From the NCBI GenBank assembly GCA_026874595.1, contig CM049308.1, positions 19,284,001 to 19,348,000 of the forward strand: DNA of 64,000 bases, in the 5' to 3' direction. Position 1 is the stretch's first letter. Each line of letters begins with the position of its first letter. The position numbers were made by a program, and so were the translations under genes. The DNA is from Sipunculus nudus (taxonomy: Eukaryota; Annelida; Sipuncula; Golfingiida; Sipunculidae). Under the pieces are notes generated by a model that did not search any database, was not told the DNA's origin, and was given only the letters and a program-made list of their open reading frames with translations. Below, piece after piece: positions 50,214-61,685 of the stretch.

Positions 50214-52091
50214 GTTAGTAGAGTTTGTAACACAAGTATTCCATATAACTATATTTATTGTGATTACACCTTGCATTAAGGCTCCACCGGGTCTGGTATT
50301 TCATTAGACCCAGTTGTAGCTCTGTAGTTTATACAGAGCCACAGGCCTCTGCATGCCTTTATTTACATAACAGACAGAGCGCATACAACGGCATGTGCAG
50401 CATATTTTGTGATGCCTGTTGGGTGCCTGTCCTTGTGAGCCGACCACTTGTTGAACATGCGACTGTTCCAGCCCGCGAGATGAATGTGTTACATTCCAGC
50501 CGGGTTTGCCAGGAGATTACTACTAGTGATGTAACACATGCACACCTCCGGCTGAAACAATCGCTCTGACTCACTAGGACAAGCACCAATCACACGGTTC
50601 ACTACAAGTGCTGCGCAGACCGTTATGTGCGCTACGTCTGCTGGATAGATGAAGGCAGATGCCTGTGACTCTATAATGTATAACTGGATCTTGTATTTCA
50701 TGAATTATTAATCAATTTAACAAAGCGAAAAAGGTAATTGAAAAAATTGACCGACTCGTGTCCGCTCGCTGTACGCAGCCATAATGAGGAGAACAAACTA
50801 AAATCATTGGTATATCACTTTTTTTTTAACCAGCCGTCACTTGGTTGTTTTTTTTTTATGTCTGTAACAGTATTTATGAAGTAATGGAAAATAATATACA
50901 TGTAGGGCTAGGATAACACACAAGAGCAATCTAGTAACTTGTATGTGTACGTTATCGGAATATCTTTAATTTAGAGTTTTTACAGTGTTTGATCCTTGTA
51001 GTTCTGGTTATTTCTTCCTGATACAAACATTTCAATCTGCATGGTCATTGTGACATCTTTCCGAGGCAAACGTTCAATCTATATGGTACATGCAACATCG
51101 GTACGATACAAACATTTTATTCTACATTGTCCTTGTGACATCTTCCCAATACAAACCTTTTATTCTACATGATCACTGTGACATCTTCCCGATAGAAACC
51201 TTTTATTCTACATGTTCCTTGTGACATCTTTCCGATACAAACTTTTTTTTATCTACATGGGCCTTGTGACATCTTCCCGATACACACCTGCTTAGTCTAT
51301 ATGACCCCCTCGACATCTTCCCGATACAAACCTTTTTATTCTACATGTTCCTTGTGTCTTCGTTACGATACAAACTACATGGTCCTTGTGACATCTTCCC
51401 GATACAAACCTACTTAGTCTACATGATCCCTGTGTCATATTCCTAATACTTGCTATACTTACTCAAAAATATATTTTAGAATTTTTATGTTTTATTCTAC
51501 ATGGTCCTTGTGACATCGTTAGGATACTAACGTTTTATTCTACATGGTCCTAGTGACATCGTTACGATACAAATGTTTTATTCTACATGGTCCTATAGTG
51601 ACATCATTACGATACGAATGTTTTATTCTACGTGATCCTTGAGACATCTTTCCGATGCAAATTTTTTAATCTACATGGTCCATGTAACATCGTTACTATA
51701 TAAACGTTTCTTTCTACATGTTCCTTGTGACATCGTTTCGATACAAATCTTTTTTTATTCTTCATGGTCCTTGTGACATCTTCTCAATACAATCTTTTTA
51801 TTTTTCATTGTACTTGTGACATTCTTCTGATACAAACTTTTTTATTCTACTTAGTCCTTTTGGTATCTTTCCGATGCAAACGTGTTCATGTAAATTGTCC
51901 TTGTGACATCATAACGATACAAACTTTTTAATTCTTCATAGTCCTTGTGACATCTTTCCAAACAAACGTTTTAATGTGAATTGTCCTTGTGACATCGATA
52001 CGATACAAACATTTTTATTCTACACGGTCTTTGTGACAACTTCCCGATAAAAATCATCTACATGGTGATTTCTTCATTAAAACTCGTTAAG

Positions 52092-52161
<70 letters not shown>

Positions 52162-52470
52162 TTTCGGATGAATAATTAACTTTTACGATTACTGAAGAAT
52201 CTTTAAACATTTTTTCTTCAGCTGCCCCATTAACCTGTGGTACCTGCTACAGAAGGTCAAGTACCCACCAGAACCCCGACAGGTGTCACCACTGCAGAAA
52301 ACAAGCTCGGATGCGTCGTCTGGTGTCTGCCTGATACGTCCTGCCTGGCCTTCAGCTACAACCACGTGACCAAAGCTTGTCAACTTTACGTTGCAGACCA
52401 TCCAGCTGGCAGCTGGAGGACGGTGGAGCACTGCCAGTACTTTGTTAGAAGAATGGGGTATGTCTTTTGA
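49881..52470 (+). CDS. PAN/apple-like secreted protein, locus 1 (A and B exons; first exon not found)
   Basis: Supported exons are 49881-50213 and 52253-52470, joined in phase 1, ending at TGA 52468-52470; about 183 residues excluding any signal peptide. The first module has WTRYPNKQMP, RCKQHCLD and KRCFL; the second has CVVWCLPDTSCLAFSY, CQLYVA and HCQYF. The Cys spacing and the C-x-x-F-x-Y pattern fit PAN/apple domains, which bind proteins or glycans outside the cell. The two modules are linked by a Thr/Ser/Pro-rich stretch (MITSPAMTSTTPV). Upstream lie two broken A copies. A matching signal-peptide exon was not found, so the gene may start before 45684, may skip A1/A2, or may itself be decaying. 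The function beyond an extracellular binding role is unknown. Confidence 0.68.
51040..52065 (+). repeat. Minisatellite of about 43-bp units in the PAN locus 1 intron
   Basis: About 23 diverged units with a core GACATCTTCCCGATACAAAC and TTTTATTCTACATGGTCCTT. Units vary by a few bases and some carry T-run expansions. It fills half of the intron between the A3 and B exons and is followed by an AT/AG microsatellite. Confidence 0.9.
52094..52162. repeat. AT/AG compound microsatellite
   Basis: (AT)n to 52140 followed by (AG)n, about 90 bases before the B exon acceptor. Confidence 0.95.
52253..52470 (+). CDS. PAN-like B exon, terminal (locus 1)
   Basis: I chose the acceptor ctgctacag ending at 52252 because it is the only nearby one giving the open frame in phase 1; the earlier cag at 52219-52221 leads into a TAA or the wrong frame. 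It reads GQVPTRTPTGVTTAENK, then CVVWCLPDTSCLAFSYNHVT, ACQLYVADHPAGSW and HCQYFVRRMGYVF with TGA at 52468-52470. The B exon of locus 2 starts and stops at the equivalent places, which supports both ends. A GTATGT occurs at 52458 and could be a donor to a further exon, but none is visible. Confidence 0.78.
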
Positions 52471-52829
52471 ATCCAGTTTCCAAAACAGGTCACACTGCTT
52501 CACGCTAACGCTGTAATGACCTGTTTAAGGCCACGCGCCATCTTTGACTATCTTTCACCTTTGACCCGGTCATCACCCCGTGTCTTTATGGCCAAAATTA
52601 CTGTTGACATGGGGTTTACTGACTCAATTGGAATAGAAACAATCTTCAGACTATCATGTCTGTGGCTACGCTCTCGCCTACAGACCTTGATTCCGCAAGC
52701 CCGTTCTGGCGTCTGTTTCATGAATAATGAACAAATCATATGAACTAATCAAATTACTCATGTACACTTGATCTACACGGACGTCTGGTGCGATGTTTCG
52801 TTAAAAGCTTAATATTTCAGTTCATTAAG

Positions 52830-52835
52830 AATAAA
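52830..52835 (+). promoter_or_regulatory. Candidate polyadenylation signal, PAN locus 1
   Basis: AATAAA about 360 bases after the predicted stop codon, just before a MITE copy starting near 52886. Weak evidence on its own. Confidence 0.3.
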
Positions 52836-52885
52836 AAAATTATGATCAGCAGTCAAATAAGGTAAAATTATCCTGCCGATGGATT

Positions 52886-53166
52886 AATGTTCGTGAGGGT
52901 TTCAAATTCGCGATATTCGTTTAAAGGAAATAATTGCAAAAATGAACCCTCGGTGAATAAGACGCCATTCAATAGTCAAGAAACAACAAATATAGTAACT
53001 AAATATGCGTTCAAAATTCAATTGCGTTCTCGTCAGATTGTTAAGATGGTATGCTCTAAAAGCTTGATCTATACCCTGTTTAGTAAGATCGTGAACCCTT
53101 TAAATATACACTTTACACGTGAACATCGCGAACATTGAACTCGTGAATATGCAGTAAACCACATTA
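52886..53166. mobile_element. TTCGCGA-rich MITE, copy 3 (short)
   Basis: The left arm GTTCGTGAGGGTTTCAAATTC and right arm CTCGTGAATATGCAGTAAACC match the other copies; the extreme left end is worn. It lies about 400 bases after the stop of PAN locus 1. Confidence 0.65.
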
Positions 53167-55700
53167 CAGAAGAGAGAGGAACCGCATCACTCCAGACGTT
53201 AAACAGTTTTAATATGGACGATCACTGCCTTTGGACAGTATTGGGCGATGGACTTGCAATTACACAACGTAGCTGATCTTGAAAAAAGATGCAATATTTG
53301 TATCACTGTCCCTGTACGCGAGCCAATGTTTTACTCTCTTCCCTTCCCTAACATATTTGTATATCAGCCGGGGTATGTCGTATTTAAGAAGTGTTCAATG
53401 TGTTAAAGTCCTTAATATAGGGGAGAACAGCGGATTAAGATTGCATGTATGCATGTGTTTAGTCGGAAATCTATTTACTCAATGGATATATTAACTGCCG
53501 AAGCTTGACTTTATTTCATCAAGCAAATAACCACAATTAATTTAGAGTTAAGTATACACCGGAAATCAGGCTAGAAATTCAATGCATTTTAAAAGTAATC
53601 AACAAATGTAAGATCACTACCATACATTTCATCCTATACGTTGACCATCATATATTGTTTTTTGTAGGCACTGTTGATTTAATTTTCATATCATGCATAC
53701 ATGGATTTAAGCTATTGGTTATGAAATTATAAAGAAGCTACCCAAAATATTTGGCCAGGGATGGGAGTTTTCAGGCGGGGGGGGGGGGGGGGGTGGTTAT
53801 ACTATTATTTATGAATAATCCGGATCATAGAAAACTGTATACTGGTGGTCAAACTGTTGATTTGCTATATAGATATGCCGCCCTAGGTGGAGTACACCTA
53901 TCTTTGTGTCCCTTGTATGAGGGTCTGAGGAATGACATAATTATCAATAAATGTTTTATATTAATATGGATTTTATTCTGCGTGCCTCTTTCAGTTACTG
54001 AGATTTTGTCAGGTTGTGGGGCAATGCACCCCTAAATACTTCAGTCTACAAGTTTCATTTATCATACAGTGCAGTGTATACCTAATTAGTTTAATTGTTT
54101 TTATCATGAACTTGCAGAAGTGCCCTGGGCCTACTAAGATCTTATTTGCTTGAAGTTCTAGCTCTGTCTCAGTTCTGTCCCACTGCTTTATATGTCAAAG
54201 CATTTCAATGTAACTTTGACTCTTTCAACTTGTAACTGCCTCGCCTGCTGGTCATTTATAAGTTATGCAAATTTCAAGTTTATATATATATATAGGAACA
54301 GCAAACAGCCAGTATTCTCTTTGGCACCAAAAATCACCGGGTCATTTATTTCAAAGAAAGTTATTTTCCAAGTTATCTACTTGGAATGTATATCAGTTTC
54401 ATGAACCTCATTTAATTGTCAGTTAATATCCCTCGAACTGACAGCTACCGGAGAAAATCAAATGACTGAGGTGTCATTATAAATGGATATATTAAGGTGC
54501 CACCGATGACATGATTTAATTAGAATATAAATACCAACCAAGTATTATAATCACGCTACCGAGTAGCTTCCTCCGGATCCAGGTCTGCCTGACAGAAATC
54601 CACACCGCGCAGACTCAGACTGGGACACCCACAATGCATCTGGGCTTCTAAATACACCAGCGGCGCAGGTATAAATGTAGTGAAGAGGGCAATGTAGTCC
54701 GTTCAAACATGTTTGATAAAAGTTGTTTCAAGACAAATTAGATCTACATAGATATGGGTGTTCTTGTTCAATAATGGTAAGGACTTTACGGAAAAAAGTA
54801 ATATTTTGTAAGCATATGCTTGTGGAATATTAACGGAAGGTGTTTCCTTGAAATGTAACAAATTTTGATTTTCATGTTTGACAGTTGTAGTACATGTATA
54901 GTACCGGCTATGCCACAGTGTCAAACAGAATAGATTCATTTCGAGTAGAAACAACCTCTGGCGGAAGGGTGCTATGCCCGGATCAAAATGTCTGTCTGAC
55001 TGGAAGCCATTCGGAACTCCTCGGCCGAATCCATTGGTCAAGGTCAAGACCATGGCATGTCAACCACAAATTAGACACGAGCAAAACAATATATTTAGTG
55101 TAAAGATACTGCCAATCATCACATATTCTTCCTTTTAACCTATAAGACGACACTGATCCAAGAAACAGAGGTATACTGTATACTGACCTGGACCGCTCGA
55201 GGATACAGTTCACGCCAAGAAGTCCACCCCGAGTGGGCGATGTATAAGGCATTTGTTATAAACTGACATATTTTGTTAAATTTCTTTCGGAACCTGGTAA
55301 TAGTAGATGTTTAGCGACATGTAAGACCAATATAATACACATTATTATAGCAAATCAATTTATATTTTTGTAGAAACTGTGATCTTTTGTGAAACGTGTC
55401 AGTAGAAATGGCAACCCGGTGGATTTCCGGCGAACTTCTCTCAAAAATTGGTAGAGTACCATACATACATCCGAGGCTAGAAGCAAACGGAATCTGCCGA
55501 GGAGTTCCGAATGGACTGGAATCTAGTCTGGAATCTAGTCTCGCAGCGATATTGCCCATGGAAGTTGTTCGATGGGGAAGGTCAAGGCCGCGTCATGGAT
55601 TGATAAAAAACAAACTAACATTTAAAGAGACACGCTCTACATGTAAATGAAATAATTGACTATTTATAAGGAATATATGGCGAGAGAACCGTGGATTACG
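53167..55700. other. Intergenic region with a local repeat of unknown kind
   Basis: No gene supported. It contains a G run (53779-53793) and a related pair of blocks at about 54990-55070 and 55495-55630. Confidence 0.5.
54990..55630. repeat. Inverted and direct repeat pair of unknown identity
   Basis: GCCGAGGAGTTCCGAATGG at about 55495-55515 occurs reversed at about 55007-55026. GGTCAAG(G/A)CC...CATGG occurs directly at about 55039-55057 and 55581-55596. The translated pieces are also similar (RGVPNG on opposite strands; SRSRPWH and GRSRPRHG on the plus strand). This could be a degraded element. Confidence 0.45.
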
Positions 55701-55717
55701 TGCACCTCATGTATTTT

Positions 55718-58700
55718 TAGCGAACCTGTGAGCTTATGCGATGGTGTGGCGTCGTCCGGCGTCCGTCGTCTGTACGCTAACCTATACTAACTTGAAAACG
55801 GCAAGAATTAGCATCCCAAAATTTTATGCAAAAATTAGTCATCTAAAAAACTCTATCGGATTTTGCTTATTTTTTGGCTAACTGCATTTTCTTGGATTTA
55901 ATAGGGAAAAAAGCTAAAAAAAGCTTTAAAAATCTTCTTCTCCGAAACTGTTCAGCCAAATTGTCCAATATTTCGCTGAAATGATTCCTGGAACAGTACC
56001 TCTTAAGTTTGTTGGAATGCTCTACGTTCGGTGATTTTTGGCCAAGTTACAGGAAGTTGCACTTAGTCATCTGTCCTAAAAAAGGATACAAAATTTACCA
56101 TCCCAGAAACGGCTGGAGCAATCATCATCAAATTTTATGCCAATGTTGGTCACATGAGTCATATCTAAAATTGAGGTATGGGTGGCGCCACCTGCATCGG
56201 TCTTTTATGTACGGGGGTCATCAGTGCCTGTATCATACTGACAGCTACAAAAAACTTTTTCTCTGAAACCATATGGCCAAATTGTTTAATCTTGCACAGA
56301 AATGATCATAGGGTAGTGCTTCTGAAGTTTGTTCAAATGGTCTCAGTTCAGTGACCTTTGGCTGAGTAATGGGAAGCTGAATTTAGTCATATGCCATAAC
56401 AGCCCATTTTAGCTCTGTGGCTACAAAGATCTTCTTCTCAAAAACCACCGGGTCAAATTCTTAAATCTCACAAATTAATTATCCTTAGATGTTGATAATT
56501 CAAGTTTGTTCAAATGGTTTTGGTTCAGTGATTTTTGGCTGAGTTATGAGAAGCTTAACTTAGCCATTTTGCTGTATTTTCCCATATGAGTTATCAACCT
56601 GCAAAACGTTTTTTGACTGACGCCACTGAGGCCACTTTGTTCAATTTTTTACAAGAATAATCCCCTGAATGATTCTTATAATAATTGTCTTTTATGGTTC
56701 CAAAGAATGAATTTCGGCTAAATTATAAAGATTGAATTGAGTCATTTTACCATATATGTTAGCTGTGTGAAGCAAATACATCTAGCTTAGCACAAGTTTA
56801 TCAGCATCCGTTACATCATGCCTCTAGACATTTAGATTTCAGGATTTCTATGGTTAATATTGACAAGAATGTTTTTAAAATCTTTTAAGAATGTAGATTT
56901 ATGATTTTAGATATTCCTCATTCCAGGCAATGTTTGCAATCACAGGTATACAGCTCTGTGGGTATATAAAGACGGCTGTACATGGATTATAAATAATTTG
57001 TATCCATACTCAAGTTAATTCAAGATTTTGCCATCAGTGAGATGTATCTGTATTATAATTTTGCATTCAATATGCATCTGCAGTAATTTTTAGCGAACCT
57101 GTGAGCTAATGATATGGTGTGGCGGCGTCCGTCATCCGTCGTCTGTACGTTAACCCACAGTCTTGAAAAAGACTGGAGCTAGCATCATGAAATTTAATGC
57201 AAAAAATGAGCCATCTGAAAAACTCTGCATTTTCTTAGATTTTAAAGAGAAAAAAACCTTTAAAAATCTTCTCCTCCAAAACGGTCAAACCAAATTATAT
57301 ATTTCACAGAAATAATCTTTTATACCATCTCTCTCATGTTTGTTCAAATGGTTCAAGTTTGGTGAATTCTGGCTGAGTTACAGGAAGTTGAACTTAGTCA
57401 TCTGTCCAAAAAAGCATACTTAAATTACAATTTCAGAAACGGCTGGAGCTATCATCACCAAATTTTATGCCAGTGTTGGTCACATGAATATTATATGAAA
57501 TTGAGGTATTGGTGGCGCCACCTGCATTGACCTTTTTTGTACGGGGGTCATTGGTCATCTGTACATTTACCCATAATTTCTCAGGAACAGCAGAAGCTAC
57601 CATCCCCGATTTTATGCAATAATTTGTCACATATCAAATGTTGTGGGATTCAGCTTATTTTTTTGCTCTCCGCATTTACTTAGATTTTATAGGAAAAAAG
57701 TTGAAAAACCTATAAAAGTCTTTTTCTTGTAAACGGTCTAGCCAAATTGTTCAATATTTTACAGAAATGATCCCAGAGGCAAGCCCTCGCAAGTTTGATC
57801 AAATGGTTTGCATTTGATGATTTTTAGCGGAGTTACACGAATTTAAACTTAGTCATCTGTCCAAAAAAGCATACTAAAATTACAATTTCAGAAACGGCTG
57901 GAGCTATCATCACCAAATTTTATGCCAGTGTTGGTCACATGAATAATATATGAAATTGAGATATTGGTGGCGCCACCTGCATTGATCTTTTTTTGTACGG
58001 GGGTCATTGGTCATCTGTACATTTACCCATAATTTCTCAGGAATAGCAGAAGCTACCATCCCCGGGTTTTATGCAATAATCTGTCACATATCAAATGTTG
58101 TGGGATTCAGCTTATATTTTTGCGATCTGCATTTACTTAGATTTTATAGGAAAAAAGTTGAAAAACTTATAAAAGTCTTCTTCTTGTAAACGGTCTAGCC
58201 AAATTGTTCAATATTTTACAGAAATGATCCCAGAGGCAAGTCCTCGCAAGTTTGATCAAATGGTTTGCGTTTGATGAATTTTAGCGGAGTTACACGAATT
58301 TAAACTTAGTCATTTGGCCAAGTAAGCATACTGACATAGTAATCTCGGAAATGACAGAAGCTAGCATTACCAAGTATTGTGCAAATGTTGGTCACATGAC
58401 TCATATTTGAAGTTGCAGATTTCGTGGTGCCACCTACATTGACCTGTTTTTTTATGAGCAAAAACCTCATAATTTTAGCCTCTTTCAGCTTAAAATGTTT
58501 AAGTTGAATCATTCATCTTTTCAAAAGAATTATCCTAGGACATGGTTCTTTCAATCATATCTTTCAATCAATCAAACAGAGTTTGTTGAATTTGGATTGA
58601 GTCATGAAAAACTTAAGTTTGTCTTATGGCCATTATTATGTCTATTTCAACTAGAGGACTGCAGGAGTGTTCTTCTACAAAATTATTGTTTCAATTGTAA

Positions 58701-60160
58701 CTTCTGTAACATTGCACAAAAATTATTCTAAGGTGGCCTTTGTTCAAGTTTACTTGAATGATTTTTGGCAGAATTATTGGACCTTTAACAATGCATCTTT
58801 TATTATTCTAGATATTTTGATAAAAAGTTTATGAATATGTCAGCTTGAAAAAAAAAGCATTTTAGCCAAAGTCTTTCAGTATGTGTAAACAGATTTACCA
58901 ACAGGCCAAGATTGTGTCTGTATCTTTAAATAGGTTGAAAAACTGCTTCAGATTTGGCAACAGATCAAAAGTTCATTCAGTGCAGCCAGATATAGGTCAA
59001 GAGTTTAATCAGTGGAGCCAGGCACAAGGCATGTGATCTCCTCATGGGTGACATGTGAACACCTCATGGGCACCATGTGATCACCTCATAGGTAGCATGT
59101 GATCATCTCATGAGTATCATGTGATCACCTCATGTGTGTCATGCCCCTCAAAGCTGCAAGTGGAGCCAATCTGTGAGCTTATGCAATGGTGTGGCTACTA
59201 TTTCAGATTTGGCAACAGGCCAAAGGTCAGTCTGGATCTATCTATAGCTTTAACAGACTGCCAACTGTATCAGATTATGCAACAGGTCAACAATTACTCA
59301 GTGCAGCTAGATATAGGTCAGGAGTTCACTCAGTGCAGTAGCTACATTCTATTAATAGCGTTTGCAGACTGCCCACTGCATCAGATTTACCACCAAAGTG
59401 CAGCCTGGATCTATTTATAGCTTTGACAGACTGCCCACTGTCTCATATTATGCAACAGGTCAAGAGTTCACTCAGTGCAGCCAGGTACAGGTCAAAAGTT
59501 CGCTCAGTCTAGCCAGGTGCAGGTCATGAGTTCACTCAGTGTAGTAGCCTGAGCCAGCAATTTGTCATAGTTCACTCGGGGCAACTGCCTTTCTCACCCA
59601 GGCCTGGTCAGCCCAGTGCACCAGACTCAAGATAAGTTTGATGTATTGGCCTGATATTTTGACCTGTTTATGTGTCTTTGATGGCTTTCTCATTCACAAG
59701 ACAGGTGTCGCCACCTACAATGACTTTTGCAAAGTGTATGTGCCTGCTTAATTCTACAGAGGAATTTGATATTTCAGCCTGAAATTGGGCATATTTATAC
59801 ATATCTAATAGCTTTGTCGTGTACAAGACTGGTGATGCCAACTACAATAATTTTTGCACAGTGTGTGTCCCTGCTTATTTCTCAGGAGGGGTTTGATATA
59901 TCAGTCTGAAATTGGGCATATGTATATATCTCTGATAGCTTCGTTGTATACAAGACTGGTGGTGCCAGCTACAATCATTTTGTGTTGTGTGCACCCATGC
60001 CAGAATTTCAGCAGTGATGTTTGTGAAAATTTCTTATTCAAAATGTTTAGTACTTGCATTGTTCATATACAAGAAAAGTAATGGTCCAGCATTGAAGCAT
60101 TATACTTGGTGTATTCCCCAATGCATAGGTTCTCATAAGGCCTGTAGGCCTTGTTTTGCA
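55718..60160 (+). repeat. Large composite repeat, copy 2
   Basis: Starts TTTTTAGCGAACCTGTGAGC (repeated at 57088). It shares ordered blocks with 34647-38520 and lacks the LINE insertion: the site reads through at 59278-59320 (GCAACAGGTCAACAATTACT). It contains a 455-bp tandem duplication (57436-58345) and several GGTGGCGCCACCTGCAT sites. The 120-bp units near 59630-59990 (GCCTGAAATTGGGCATAT, CAAGACTGGTG) recur at 8060-8420 and 38150-38440. No protein-coding gene. Confidence 0.75.
57436..58345 (+). repeat. Tandem duplication, 455-bp period
   Basis: GAAACGGCTGGAGCTATCAT starts at 57436 and again at 57891, with near-identical sequence through each unit (for example GTACGGGGGTCATTGGTCAT). A third, diverged unit begins near 58345. 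Confidence 0.9.
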
Positions 60161-60546
60161 TTGCAGTAGTTTCGCCTAGTTTTGGTGCAAGAGGATATAG
60201 GTGAGGCCAGCTTGTACGGTTTCTGGCGTGAACATTATTCTCGTGCTGTTTCATTCTTCGTATTGTTGCCATAACATACCAGGAGAAGACGTGCGGCAAG
60301 ATGAAATACCTTATTACAGCGCTTATAAAAAGTGTTTTAACAATTTTCTAAATATTCAACTGTTCTTGTGTAATCAGTGCTTGGGGATTAAGTTTCTGAG
60401 GAATTATTGAGTTATAAACTGTGGATGTTATTCCGTACTTCCGGCGCAAAAATTCCCATGTCGTGGGGATATCCTAGGGCCTTTGATACATCTGAGCCTA
60501 ATATCGAGTGTCTCGCAAGAGAGGCGAGATGTTCCGATTGGTACTG

Positions 60547-60653
60547 GCTGGTGCATAGACTGGTACCCCGCTCTATTATGGCACCGCTGCTCTAGGCCAA
60601 TCATAGAGGCTTGAGGGCATTAATAGAGCAGGGTACCAGTCTAGCTGGTGCAT
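60547..60653. mobile_element. Tiny MITE (88 bp) with 23-bp TIR and 9-10 bp target duplication
   Basis: The left arm 60556-60578 starts TAGACTGGTACCCCG; the right arm 60621-60643 is its inverse with one mismatch. The flanks carry a direct repeat GCTGGTGCA(T) at 60547-60556 and 60644-60653. A 9-bp duplication is usual for Mutator-like elements. Confidence 0.75.
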
Positions 60654-60660
60654 TGCAAGG

Positions 60661-61347
60661 CACCTGGCGTCTGTTTAAGAGACTATAACTGGAATCCGGA
60701 AAGTAACGTTTCCGGCGTAGGTCGTGTTTCCGCCGTACCTTCAGTGCTGGGGCTTGGGTAAACAAAGATGTTAGACACGGCCATGTTACACTATACCACT
60801 GGCCCCCTCTGGCTAATGGACTATGTATGGCTCCTCAAACTATAGATGACTATATGAGCTTGATAAATGTAATTAACTTTCCAATTTTCTATGCAGTACT
60901 GGCCCATCATGTTTACCTGTTATTATTTATTGCCACTACCGTTAATGTCTAAATCGATAAAAAAAAACAAAAAACAAATTGTCTTTCTGATTCATGAACC
61001 GCGTGTATGTCAATGGAACACGGCCCGTGACTTGGAATGGTCCAATCAGCATTGTGCTGATGACTTATCGCGTCAGTCTATTAAACCGGTATGTCGTCGT
61101 TGATAGCAGCAAAAGCAGTCCCTTCATCACGGAAATAGTGACTTCGTCCATACCGCTTTAAATCACGGATTATGTCTACAACTTTAATATTGGTGTAACT
61201 TGGTAACCGGTATCTCTGTAACAACATGTAAGTAATAGCTTGCGGACGGCAAAAACAACATAATTTTTGTGTTTAGATATATATATGTATATTTTCATTT
61301 TTATCAAAATTTTACAGAAGGCTTAATTCTACCGTTTTGTCATATTT

Positions 61348-61399
<52 letters not shown>

Positions 61400-61402
61400 T
61401 AA

Positions 61403-61460
<58 letters not shown>

Positions 61461-61539
61461 CATTCTCTTTAACTGTAGAAGACTCCTGTAACTGTCTGCT
61501 CTGTAAGGAACAACGCTTTTACTACACGTGTTTACTACG

Positions 61540-61595
<56 letters not shown>

Positions 61596-61618
61596 TCTCT
61601 TTAACTTGTAGAAAAGCA
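60661..61618. other. Region upstream of PAN locus 2
   Basis: No exon supported. It ends in TA repeats (61350-61458, 61542-61594). ATTCTCTTTAACTTGTAGAA just before the ATG (61594-61613) also occurs with one base fewer at 61462-61481, so the area has been locally duplicated. Confidence 0.5.
61350..61594. repeat. TA and AAAT microsatellites before the signal-peptide exon
   Basis: Several long (TA)n tracts, one AAAT tract (61387-61408) and the duplicated non-repeat segment between them. Confidence 0.9.
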
Positions 61619-61685
61619 ATGGCGGGGTATATGCTAGGTTTCTGTTTTCCTTTGGTTTTGATTCTGTACGATTCAACTGTAGAAA
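61619..61685 (+). CDS. Signal-peptide exon, PAN locus 2
   Basis: ATG at 61619 opens 22 codons with a hydrophobic core (GFCFPLVLIL) and ends before an AAA|gtaagt donor at 61686 in phase 1. The join to the A exon makes a Ser codon (VES then VVWT). The cleavage site is not obvious. Signal peptides on short phase-1 first exons are typical of shuffled secreted genes. The upstream DNA is almost pure TA repeat, so no promoter can be read. Confidence 0.72.

Noticed and set aside
52222-52320. Alternative start of the locus 1 B exon at the cag of 52219-52221
   Set aside because: In the phase set by exon A3 it gives a frame that ends at TGA without the B-module pattern; in the B frame it meets TAA at once.
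54880-54960. GTTGTAGTACATG after a cag, resembling the start of PAN A exons
   Set aside because: Similarity is limited to about ten bases and no cysteine pattern follows.
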